From Flavobacteriaceae bacterium (GTDB taxonomy: Bacteria > Bacteroidota > Bacteroidia > Flavobacteriales > Flavobacteriaceae), in assembly GCA_002746415.1 (NCBI GenBank), contig NVXD01000001.1, positions 309,275-373,274 on the forward strand: a DNA stretch of 64,000 nucleotides, in the 5' to 3' direction. Under the pieces are notes generated by a model. It did no database searches. It worked only from the letters and a program-made list of their open reading frames with translations, and was not told where the DNA came from. A program made the translations under genes and the position numbers. Shown in pieces: positions 8,028-15,276 of the stretch; the stretch's first letter is position 1; every line of letters starts with the position of its first letter.

Positions 8028-8600
8028 ATGGAAATTGTATATTATTTAGCCTCCTTTTGCTTAATTGCCTTTATGGTATTGGCAACCTATGATGGTTTTT
8101 ACCTTCACATCTGGAAATACGGCCTTTTTAATAGAGAAGAAAGCTTCTTTGAACACAAAATGCATACCCTAAGAGCTATTCTTTTTCCATTCATTGTTTG
8201 GTTACTATTCATAAATGAGACAAGTTTTATGACCTTCATTATTGGCATTTCTTTAGTCGCAATTGACATGATTGTTTTAGCAGTCGATGCTTATTCAGAA
8301 AAAGAAAGTAGGAGTTTTATGGGCGGACTTCCTCAATGGGAATACATTGTACATTTGTTTGCAAATGCCTTTCATTTTACTACAATTATTCTGGTATTAG
8401 CACTGAAAATTAATGTCACAACTGCAACAATAGAATTTGCAACCTTAACAATAGTAACTCCTGCACACGAAATATTTCATTTTATTAGTGTAAATATTAT
8501 TCCTGGTGCTATTATACTCGCATTAACCCATGTGTTGTTATTAGTGCCAAAACCGCGAACTATATGGAATACCTATAGAACCAAATTAAGTTGTTGCTAA
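8028..8600 (+). CDS. uncharacterised membrane protein of the arsenic cluster
   Basis: The 190-residue protein has about five membrane helices (roughly 3-21, 48-63, 66-88, 107-128 and 155-172). Polar residues recur near helix ends: FEHKMHTLR (about 42-50), a VHLFANAFHF stretch, and TPAHEIFHF. The His/Glu pattern could bind a metal, but no known family motif is matched with confidence. The last residues are LSCC, a terminal Cys pair like those of the two preceding proteins. It lies between DUF6428 and GNAT genes with 22- and 1-base spacing, so it belongs to the operon. It is not an ArsB or Acr3 pump: too short and unlike either family. Confidence 0.6.
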   Translation: MEIVYYLASFCLIAFMVLATYDGFYLHIWKYGLFNREESFFEHKMHTLRAILFPFIVWLLFINETSFMTFIIGISLVAIDMIVLAVDAYSEKESRSFMGGLPQWEYIVHLFANAFHFTTIILVLALKINVTTATIEFATLTIVTPAHEIFHFISVNIIPGAIILALTHVLLLVPKPRTIWNTYRTKLSCC

Positions 8601-8601
8601 A

Positions 8602-9102
8602 ATGAATAATTATACAATGCTACAAGAAATGCAACCTAATGATTGGCCTTTGGTTTCAAAAATTTATGAAGACGGAATAAAAACCGGCTTTGCTACTTTT
8701 GAAACCAAAGTACCCACTTATGCCCATTGGGATGATATGCATTTAGAAGAATGCAGATTTGTGGCAAAAAAAAGTGGCGCAATTTTGGGGTGGGCGGCCT
8801 TGTCCCCTGTTTCCAGCAGATGTGTCTATGGTGGTGTGGCTGAAGTAAGTGTATATGTTAGTGAAAATAGCAGGGGCCTGGGCGTTGGTAGATTCTTAAT
8901 GGAAGAATTAATCAAGAAAAGTGAAGACAAAGGCATTTGGACATTGCAATCCGGTATTTTCCCAGACAATATCACCAGCATTAAACTTCATGAAAAAGTT
9001 GGCTTTCGTTATATTGGAAAAAAAGAACGTGTTGGTCAATTAAGAGGTGTTTGGAAAGACAACCTTCTATTTGAAAAAAGAAGTGATAAGGTGGGGCTTT
9101 AA
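8602..9102 (+). CDS. GNAT N-acetyltransferase, phosphinothricin-acetyltransferase/ArsN-like
   Basis: The 166-residue GNAT enzyme resembles the PAT/ArsN1 group. It starts with the typical MQPNDWPLVSKIYEDGI segment, followed by TGFATFETKVP, and carries the acetyl-CoA binding motif SRGLGVGRFLMEEL (about 91-105) and FPDNITSIKLHEKVGFR. ArsN1-type enzymes acetylate the amino group of the organoarsenical arsinothricin or of phosphinothricin. Its place one base after the membrane protein, in an arsR-led cluster, makes an arsenic-related role likely, but substrate choice cannot be read from the sequence. Confidence 0.82.
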   Translation: MNNYTMLQEMQPNDWPLVSKIYEDGIKTGFATFETKVPTYAHWDDMHLEECRFVAKKSGAILGWAALSPVSSRCVYGGVAEVSVYVSENSRGLGVGRFLMEELIKKSEDKGIWTLQSGIFPDNITSIKLHEKVGFRYIGKKERVGQLRGVWKDNLLFEKRSDKVGL

Positions 9103-9204
9103 AAATTTAATCCACTTTGCTGTTCGATTTGTTTTACTTCTAATTAAATTTGATGCTTAAAATCAAAAGACCCCCAACTAAGTGGGAATGACAAAAATAA
9201 ATAT

Positions 9205-9624
9205 ATGAAAAACGTTTTGGTGTTATGTACTGGCAACTCTTGCCGAAGTCAAATGGCCCACGGATATCTTAATGCCCTACAAGATAGAGTGGCTACTATT
9301 TATAGCGCTGGTATTGAGACACATGGATTAAACCTTGGTGCAGTTGCCATAATGAAAGAAGATGGTATAGACATAACTCATCACACATCAAACAACGTAG
9401 CAGAATATCTGGATATTGAATGGGATTATATCATTACAGTTTGTGACCATGCCAAGGAAAACTGTCCCTTAATTCCATCAAAAAATGCAAAACGAATTCA
9501 TTATAACTTTTTTGACCCATCTAAAGTACGGGGTACTGAAGAAGAAAAACATACTGCCTTTTTAATCGCTAGAAATGAAATAAAGGCTTTTGTAAATGGG
9601 TTTTTAGGGGTTCTAAAAACTTAA
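9205..9624 (+). CDS. arsC: thioredoxin-coupled arsenate reductase (low-Mr phosphatase family)
   Basis: The 139-residue protein has the low-molecular-weight tyrosine phosphatase fold. The P-loop is CTGNSCRS (Cys8-x5-Arg14), and a second redox pair sits in VCDHAKENC (Cys80 and Cys87). The triad Cys8/Cys80/Cys87 is that of thioredoxin-linked ArsC, which reduces arsenate to arsenite. A 102-base gap containing a GGGAATGACA-ended repeat-like stretch separates it from the GNAT gene, so it may have its own promoter or be read through. No arsenite exporter follows: the next gene is convergent, and the two stop regions overlap by 4 bases. Confidence 0.92.
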   Translation: MKNVLVLCTGNSCRSQMAHGYLNALQDRVATIYSAGIETHGLNLGAVAIMKEDGIDITHHTSNNVAEYLDIEWDYIITVCDHAKENCPLIPSKNAKRIHYNFFDPSKVRGTEEEKHTAFLIARNEIKAFVNGFLGVLKT

Positions 9625-11441
9625 ACTTTCAGCTTTTCTGTTTCATTATGTTTCCGTTCCAACTCGGCTTGGAATTCCTCCATTACCGGCTTAACCGTAC
9701 TTTCAGGCAAATCAGATATTTTAATATACATTAAGCCGTCCACAGAATTATTGAATAGTGGATCCACATTAAATGCAATTACTTTTGCATTCTGTTTAAT
9801 GTATTTCTTTATCAGTACTGGCAACCTAAGGTTCCCTGGTTCTAGCTCATTGATAAGTCGGTCAAACTTATTTAAATCGGCCTGAGTTTCATCAAAAATA
9901 AATTCCTTGTCAGCATCTTTCAATTTCACCTTAAATTCTTTTTTAGGGCGTATGTACTGGGCCACATAGGGATCCCAGTAATTGGATTTCATAAACTCGA
10001 TCATCAGAGATTTAGAGAAATTTGAAAATTGGTTGCTTATGCTCACACCACCAATTAAATATTTATACTCTGGATACCTTAGAGTGGTATGCACAATCCC
10101 CTTCCATAATAGAAAAAGCGGCATGGGTTTTTGTTGGTACTCTTTTACAATATAGGCACGTCCCATTTCTATGGAATTGCTCATCATATCATATAACTCT
10201 GGCTCCAACCTAAAAAGATCTTGCAGGTAAAACCCATTAATTCCATGATTGGCATAAATCTCAGACCCCAATCCCATACGATAGGCTCCAACAATTGTTT
10301 TTTCTATATTGTCCCATAAAAATAGGTGGTGGTAATAAGAATCAAACCTATCCAAATCTACAGCGTTATTGGTACCTTCTCCAATAGCTCTAAAAGTAAC
10401 TTCTCTTTGCCTACCAATTTCTTTTAGGATAAAGGGCATATCTTTTTCTTGGGCAAGAAATACTTCATAGTTCTTGCTTTGTAGTAGTCTACACTCTTTT
10501 TCCCTAAGTTTTTCTATTTCACCTTGAACTACTTCGGTTCGTACGGCTAAGGCAATTTTCTTCGGAGCTTTTGGGATTTTTATAGTTGTGGGTACCTTAA
10601 CCTTGTCCATAAGCCCTTCCTTCTCATAGGCATTGGCCAAAATATAGGTTTTTTTCCTCAGCAAATCTGTATAATCCTCTAAGGTTTCTTGCTCTTTCTG
10701 TGTTTTTACAGTTATGGGGTGACCAATTCTTATTTTTATCACCCTATGCTTTTGTGACAATACCTCAGAAGGCAATTTTGCTGTTCTAAAGTTTGGACCA
10801 ATTTTAGCCAATCTATAAAACAAAGGACTATTCTTTGCATGAAAATATATAGGGACTACAGGTACTTGAGCCTTTCTAATTAATTTAAGGGCTGCTTCTT
10901 CCCAAGGTTTATCTATTATTAATTTGCCATCTTTCTGGGTTGACACTTCACCTGCAGGGAATACCCCCAATGGATGACCATCTCTTATATGCCCAATTGC
11001 ATTTTTAAATCCCACAAGGCTACTCCGCACATCCTTATGGTTTTCAAAAGGGTTAACAGGTAAAATATAGGGTCTCATGGGCTCAAAACGTTGTAATAAA
11101 AAATTGGTCATGATTTTAAAATCAGGCCGCTGTGCCAACATTAATTTTGAAAGAATTACACCATCTATTGCACCAAGTGGGTGATTGGATATCGTAATAT
11201 ATGCCCCATCTTTAGGAAGACGTTTAAAGTCATCCTCAGGAATGTCAAAATCTATCTTATAATGATTCAATATGGCATCCAAGAATGGCTTCCCTTCTAG
11301 GTGCTTATATTTATTGTAGAATTTATTTAGATTAGAAATACGCGTAACCTTCATTAAAACCCATCCCAAAAAAGTACCCAAAACACCATATTTTTCCAAG
11401 TTTATGGCTTTGGCTACCTCTTTTGCCGTTACTAATCCCAT
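9621..11441 (-). CDS. bifunctional acyltransferase (PlsC + OlsB-like GNAT), OlsF-like
   Basis: The 606-residue protein joins two acyltransferase domains. The N-terminal PlsC-like domain has the catalytic NHPLGAID (His87, Asp93) and a FPAGEVST motif near 160, with a hydrophobic segment at about 18-32. Residues 320-520 are a hemolysin-like GNAT/OlsB domain, recognisable from REVTFRAIGEGTN, SIEMGRAYIVKEYQ and YLIGGVSISNQF. This fusion is the layout of OlsF, which makes ornithine or related amino-acid lipids by N- then O-acylation. Which amino acid is acylated here (ornithine, glycine or another) is not visible. It is monocistronic and convergent with arsC. Confidence 0.82.
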   Translation of the reverse strand: MGLVTAKEVAKAINLEKYGVLGTFLGWVLMKVTRISNLNKFYNKYKHLEGKPFLDAILNHYKIDFDIPEDDFKRLPKDGAYITISNHPLGAIDGVILSKLMLAQRPDFKIMTNFLLQRFEPMRPYILPVNPFENHKDVRSSLVGFKNAIGHIRDGHPLGVFPAGEVSTQKDGKLIIDKPWEEAALKLIRKAQVPVVPIYFHAKNSPLFYRLAKIGPNFRTAKLPSEVLSQKHRVIKIRIGHPITVKTQKEQETLEDYTDLLRKKTYILANAYEKEGLMDKVKVPTTIKIPKAPKKIALAVRTEVVQGEIEKLREKECRLLQSKNYEVFLAQEKDMPFILKEIGRQREVTFRAIGEGTNNAVDLDRFDSYYHHLFLWDNIEKTIVGAYRMGLGSEIYANHGINGFYLQDLFRLEPELYDMMSNSIEMGRAYIVKEYQQKPMPLFLLWKGIVHTTLRYPEYKYLIGGVSISNQFSNFSKSLMIEFMKSNYWDPYVAQYIRPKKEFKVKLKDADKEFIFDETQADLNKFDRLINELEPGNLRLPVLIKKYIKQNAKVIAFNVDPLFNNSVDGLMYIKISDLPESTVKPVMEEFQAELERKHNETEKLKV

Positions 11442-11524
11442 TGCATCTATAAAATTATGTGCCTATAAATATAGGGAAATCTCAAATTGAAAATTGAAAA
11501 TTGTGAAGGAATGCATTGAACTGC

Positions 11525-12775
11525 TTATTTAACAACCAGTTGCAGTGTTTCTTTTCCTCTTTGTTCCAATAGTACTTCTCTCCCGTTTTGAAGGGATTCA
11601 ATTGCATGGGCATCAAAATGACGTATGGTATACAGTGAAACATTCTCATGACACACAACTTTAAATTTGGCCTTTAAATGGTCTAAAAGCTCATGTAACC
11701 TTCCAAACTTATTATCTATGCAGACAGAGAAACTAATAGCGGAATTCTGTATTAAATCCACTTTTATTCTATACTCATGAAACAGTTTAAAAATTTCACT
11801 AATACTTTCTTCTACAATAAAAGAAAAATCCAAAGAGGAAAGTTTTACCAAAGCTTGGCCTTTTCTAACAATAAAACAAGGCACTTTAGGCTCTATTCCA
11901 TTTCCTTTTCCCACAATTGTACCTGCTCCCATAGGGTTCAGGAAAGATTTTACATGCAACGGAATTTCTTTACGTTGTAGTGGTTGAAGTGTTTTTGGAT
12001 GTATTACAGATGCGCCATAAAAAGCAAGTTCAATAGCTTCTCTATAGGATATTTTATTCAATAATTGTGTGTTCTCAAAATACCTTGGGTCGGCATTCAA
12101 AACACCTGGAACATCTTTCCAGATGGTTACAGAATTGGCATTAAGGCAATACCCCAAAATAGCTGCTGTATAATCTGACCCTTCCCTACCTAAAGTAGTC
12201 GTAAAATTATTATCATCACTCCCTAAAAAACCTTGAGTAATATATAATTTACTTTTATCTACTGTACTTAATATATTTTGCTGCGTCTTTTCCCAATTTA
12301 CATGAGCTTCTCTATGATTGCTATCCGTTTTTATTAAACCACGCACATCCAACCAATTGCAAGAAATTCCAACTTCATTAAAATAAGCATTCAATATTGC
12401 GGTAGAAACCATTTCACCATAACCCACAACCTGATCATAAACAAAATTATAATTAGGCGATTTAGTCCTTGATAAAAAACCTTGAGCATCTTCAAAAAAT
12501 GATTTAACCAAACTAAAAATTGGGTGCTGTTCATTGGGAAATAAATCCACCAAGACATCATCATGATACTTAACGACATCCTGAATAGCAGAAACCAATG
12601 TGTCATTATCATCAAAAAAGGCTTGAACCACATTTTCCATGGCATTAGTAGTCTTTCCCATGGCGGACACGACAATCAATGTATTCTCGTGACCCACTTC
12701 TTTAAGCACATCGACCACATTTCTTACACTGTCTGCATCTTTTATAGATGCACCTCCAAATTTAAAAACCCTCAT
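11525..12775 (-). CDS. aspartate kinase (monofunctional)
   Basis: The 416-residue protein is an aspartokinase, the ATP-dependent first step toward lysine, threonine and methionine. The N-terminal amino-acid kinase domain starts with VFKFGGASI (Lys5, Gly7-8), continues with VVSAMGKTTNAM, and includes TLGREGSDYTAAI and the WKDVPGVLNADPR segment. The C-terminal region from about 300 holds ACT-type regulatory sequence (VDLIQNSAISFSVCIDN). No homoserine dehydrogenase domain is fused. It overlaps the upstream GNAT gene by four bases, so the two are translationally coupled. Which end-product regulates it cannot be told. Confidence 0.92.
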   Translation of the reverse strand: MRVFKFGGASIKDADSVRNVVDVLKEVGHENTLIVVSAMGKTTNAMENVVQAFFDDNDTLVSAIQDVVKYHDDVLVDLFPNEQHPIFSLVKSFFEDAQGFLSRTKSPNYNFVYDQVVGYGEMVSTAILNAYFNEVGISCNWLDVRGLIKTDSNHREAHVNWEKTQQNILSTVDKSKLYITQGFLGSDDNNFTTTLGREGSDYTAAILGYCLNANSVTIWKDVPGVLNADPRYFENTQLLNKISYREAIELAFYGASVIHPKTLQPLQRKEIPLHVKSFLNPMGAGTIVGKGNGIEPKVPCFIVRKGQALVKLSSLDFSFIVEESISEIFKLFHEYRIKVDLIQNSAISFSVCIDNKFGRLHELLDHLKAKFKVVCHENVSLYTIRHFDAHAIESLQNGREVLLEQRGKETLQLVVK

Positions 12776-13251
12776 ATTGTATTCATGAAATTTTGTATTC
12801 CCATTTCATTTAAATGCACAACGTCCCAATCTCTCATCACATTGGCTCCTTTACTTTCGTAGAAGTCTATGGCAGGGTCATTCCAGTCTAATACCTCCCA
12901 GCATATTCTTTTAACACCCAATCCATGACCATATTTAATAACTTCTCCCAATAAGGCATTTCCCAATCCTTTTCCTCGCATTTTTTTAGTAACAATTAAA
13001 TCTTCTAAATGTATTACCGGTCCCTTCCAAGTTGAGTATCTTGGATATACTAAGGCGATACCTACTATTTCACCATTGGATTCTCCTACAAAGCAATGAA
13101 AAAGCTTATTGGCACCAAAACCATCCTTGATTAGGTTGTCTACTGTGACTTCAACTGCATTATCTTCTTTTTCAAATTTTGCCAATTCCTTAATCAATCC
13201 AAGTACTTGGAACATGTCATCAGCTACGGCGGTGCGAATACTAAAACTCAT
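12772..13251 (-). CDS. GNAT family N-acetyltransferase (diamine acetyltransferase-like)
   Basis: The 159-residue protein is a single GNAT domain of the spermidine/diamine acetyltransferase type: it starts SFSIRTAVADDM, has IHLEDLIVTKKMRGKGLGNALL with the acetyl-CoA loop at about 83-97 (split across two conserved pieces), and ends with WEVLDWNDPAIDFYESKGA, the part typical of SSAT-like enzymes. It probably acetylates a polyamine, amino acid or similar small amine. It is the first gene of a pair with the aspartate kinase (ATGA overlap). No functional link between the two is obvious. Confidence 0.88.
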   Translation of the reverse strand: MSFSIRTAVADDMFQVLGLIKELAKFEKEDNAVEVTVDNLIKDGFGANKLFHCFVGESNGEIVGIALVYPRYSTWKGPVIHLEDLIVTKKMRGKGLGNALLGEVIKYGHGLGVKRICWEVLDWNDPAIDFYESKGANVMRDWDVVHLNEMGIQNFMNTI

Positions 13252-13357
13252 AATTGTTATAAATAAAACACAAAGTTATAAATTTAAAAAAACATTTTGC
13301 AAATTCCAATTACTGTGTAACAAAATATAGGTTCTTTGTAAGAAAAAAAACAAGTAT

Positions 13358-13382
13358 AAAAAACGGGGCTAAATTGCCCCGC
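13358..13382 (-). terminator. terminator after the TerB-like gene
   Basis: On the minus strand CGGGGC and GCCCCG (13364-13369 and 13376-13381 on the plus strand) form a GC-rich stem with a six-base loop, followed by TTTTTT. It lies 27 bases beyond the stop of the TerB-like gene. Confidence 0.85.
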
Positions 13383-13407
13383 TATATTATCATTTGTAAT
13401 TAATTTG

Positions 13408-13830
13408 CTATTTCTCAACTAAATAAAGATAGTCTTCGAAATTTATTTTTCCACTAAAAATAAGTATTGACCTTCTAATGATTGCATCAGCATTATCATT
13501 TGAAAAACCCAATCCTATTGCATATTTATTTACGAGATCAAACTCCTCTTCATCAATTTCATGATCAACATAAATGATTCTAAAAAGATCGTATAAACGC
13601 TCCAACCGCACTTTTGAACTAATAGGCGGGTCAATTGGATATTTATTACCCTTTTTCATGACTTCTTTATATTCAGCCTTGGTAATATTCAATTTTGTTG
13701 CAAAACGATCCAATAGCTTTAATTCTTCAGGATTTATTTCTCCGTCAACTGCCGCCAATGTTATAATAGAAGCGAAATGGGCCAAGTTTGTTCTATGTTC
13801 GCTATTGCCATATAAATCTTTAAAAGACAT
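13408..13830 (-). CDS. TerB-like protein
   Basis: The 140-residue all-helical soluble protein resembles the TerB (tellurite-resistance B) superfamily: a first helical hairpin with AAVDGEINPEELKLLDRFA, an acidic D-x-E pattern, and a second similar repeat around YVDHEIDEEEFDLVNKYA. The duplicated acidic loops suggest divalent metal binding. No other ter genes are near, so a role in tellurite resistance is not implied. The frame is open upstream to 13935, but the ATG at 13830 gives a clean N-terminus (MSFKDLYGNSE) with an A-rich leader. A terminator follows. Confidence 0.75.
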   Translation of the reverse strand: MSFKDLYGNSEHRTNLAHFASIITLAAVDGEINPEELKLLDRFATKLNITKAEYKEVMKKGNKYPIDPPISSKVRLERLYDLFRIIYVDHEIDEEEFDLVNKYAIGLGFSNDNADAIIRRSILIFSGKINFEDYLYLVEK

Positions 13831-13954
13831 AATTTTTTTCCTTTTATTAGGTACAAAGGTAATTTTTTTAAAGCTCAAAAGAAAGCAGTTAAAAAAGAAC
13901 TTTTTAAGGTATATTTGATAAGGCACTAAGGCCATAAACTAAACATTTCTATAA

Positions 13955-14076
13955 ATGAAGAAACCAATAGCAACTTTTATAGCAGTTAGATTATGCCTTT
14001 TTTCACAAGTGAAATAAGTGCTCAAAAAAATGAACAAAACCACAAAGATTGCCTAATCTCATTGCGCTTGCTCTAA
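13955..14076 (+). pseudogene. frameshifted short secreted-peptide gene (or leftover 5' end)
   Basis: From ATG 13955 the frame gives MKKPIATFIAVRLCLFSQVK and stops. If one T is added to the six-T run near 14000, the reading continues as FFTSEISAQKNEQNHKDC and stops at 14074-14076, giving a 40-residue peptide with an N-terminal Lys pair, a hydrophobic core and a SAQ cleavage-like site, as in many flavobacterial exported proteins. It could be the 5' remnant of a decayed exported-protein gene, or a sequencing error in a homopolymer. No ribosome-binding signal helps decide. Confidence 0.3.
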
Positions 14077-14089
14077 TCTTAATATACTG

Positions 14090-15232
14090 ATGATAGATTC
14101 CCAAAAACATTTGTTTAGCCTTCCAGATTACGTTACCTATATCAATGGGGCCTATATGTCTGCACAGCTAAAAAGCGTTGCATCTATTGGTATAGCATGT
14201 TTAAAGAAGAAAAACACTCCATATTCCATTACTTCTGAAGACTTCTTCACCCAAAGAACAATCCTAAAGAAACGTTTTGCAACATTAATAGCTGCTTCGG
14301 ATTATCAAAATATAGCCATTATACCTTCAGTATCTTATGGTATTGCCAATGTGGCAAATAACATAAAACTGAACATTGGGGATGAAATTTTAGTAGTGGA
14401 TGAACAGTTTCCTAGCAACATATATGAATGGAAAAGAATTGCAGAAAAACAACATGCAACTATTAAAATTGTAAAACCACCAATGGATTTCAAAAACCGT
14501 GGGGAAGGCTGGAATGAAGCTATTTTAAAAGCCATTACTGCTAAAACAGCTGTAGTTGCTATGCCACATGTTCATTGGGCAGATGGCACTTTATTTGACT
14601 TAGTACGTATTAGAGAAAAAACCAAACAAGTACAATCTCTTTTGGTTATAGATGGCACCCAAAGTGTTGGTGCATTACCTTTTTCTATTGAAGAAATACA
14701 GCCAGATGCCTTGATATGTGCTGGTTATAAATGGTTAATGGGTCCTTATTCTATAGGTGTGGCCTATTATAGCGACAGTTTTAATAACGGGGAACCTATT
14801 GAAAATAATTGGGTAAGTAGGCTGCACAGTGAAGATTTTACGCAGCTAACGCAGTACAATAATCACTACCAACCAAAAGCAGATCGGTATTCCATGGGAG
14901 AATCTAGTAATTTTATATTGTTGCCCATGCTTATAAAAGGTATAGAACAATTATTGGAATGGCAACCTAAAAACATACAAGCATATTGTGAGAATATTTC
15001 AAGTAATGCAATTGAGCAGTTGAGGGCAAAAGATTGTTTTATAGAAAATGACAGCTATCGTGCCAAACATCTTTTTGGAGTATACCTTCCTGAAAAAATA
15101 GATATGGAGACCATAAAACAGAAACTAATTGAGTACAATATTTTTGTATCCTATCGAGGAAAAGCAATTAGGGTATCCCCTTATCTATACAATACAAAAG
15201 CAGATTTTGATGCCTTTTTATCATGTTTTTAA
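14090..15232 (+). CDS. aminotransferase class V-fold PLP enzyme
   Basis: The 380-residue soluble protein has the class V aminotransferase fold used by cysteine desulfurases, isopenicillin-N epimerase and kynureninase. The start (FSLPDYVTYINGAYMSAQL) contains the substrate-site N-G-A-Y segment. The cofactor aspartate region is VIDGTQSVGALPF (about 185-198), and the PLP lysine is in CAGYKWLMGPYSIG (about 209-222). No transferable-sulfur Cys loop is seen at the C-terminus, which argues against a desulfurase. The substrate is unknown. It lies 41 bases before mfd, but mfd seems to have its own promoter. Confidence 0.85.
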   Translation: MIDSQKHLFSLPDYVTYINGAYMSAQLKSVASIGIACLKKKNTPYSITSEDFFTQRTILKKRFATLIAASDYQNIAIIPSVSYGIANVANNIKLNIGDEILVVDEQFPSNIYEWKRIAEKQHATIKIVKPPMDFKNRGEGWNEAILKAITAKTAVVAMPHVHWADGTLFDLVRIREKTKQVQSLLVIDGTQSVGALPFSIEEIQPDALICAGYKWLMGPYSIGVAYYSDSFNNGEPIENNWVSRLHSEDFTQLTQYNNHYQPKADRYSMGESSNFILLPMLIKGIEQLLEWQPKNIQAYCENISSNAIEQLRAKDCFIENDSYRAKHLFGVYLPEKIDMETIKQKLIEYNIFVSYRGKAIRVSPYLYNTKADFDAFLSCF

Positions 15233-15268
15233 ACCTATTTTCCTGTTTTATGAGAATATAATAGTTCC

Positions 15269-15276
15269 TATATTTG
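15269..15276 (+). promoter_or_regulatory. -7 element just before or inside the mfd start region
   Basis: TATATTTG is a perfect match to the Bacteroidota -7 consensus. Transcription would start about 15281-15285, which is downstream of the first possible start codon (TTG at 15274) of the mfd frame. This questions that start codon. Confidence 0.55.

Noticed and set aside
13408..13830. Tellurite-resistance operon
   Set aside because: Only a TerB-like protein is present; no terC, terD or terZ-like genes are nearby.
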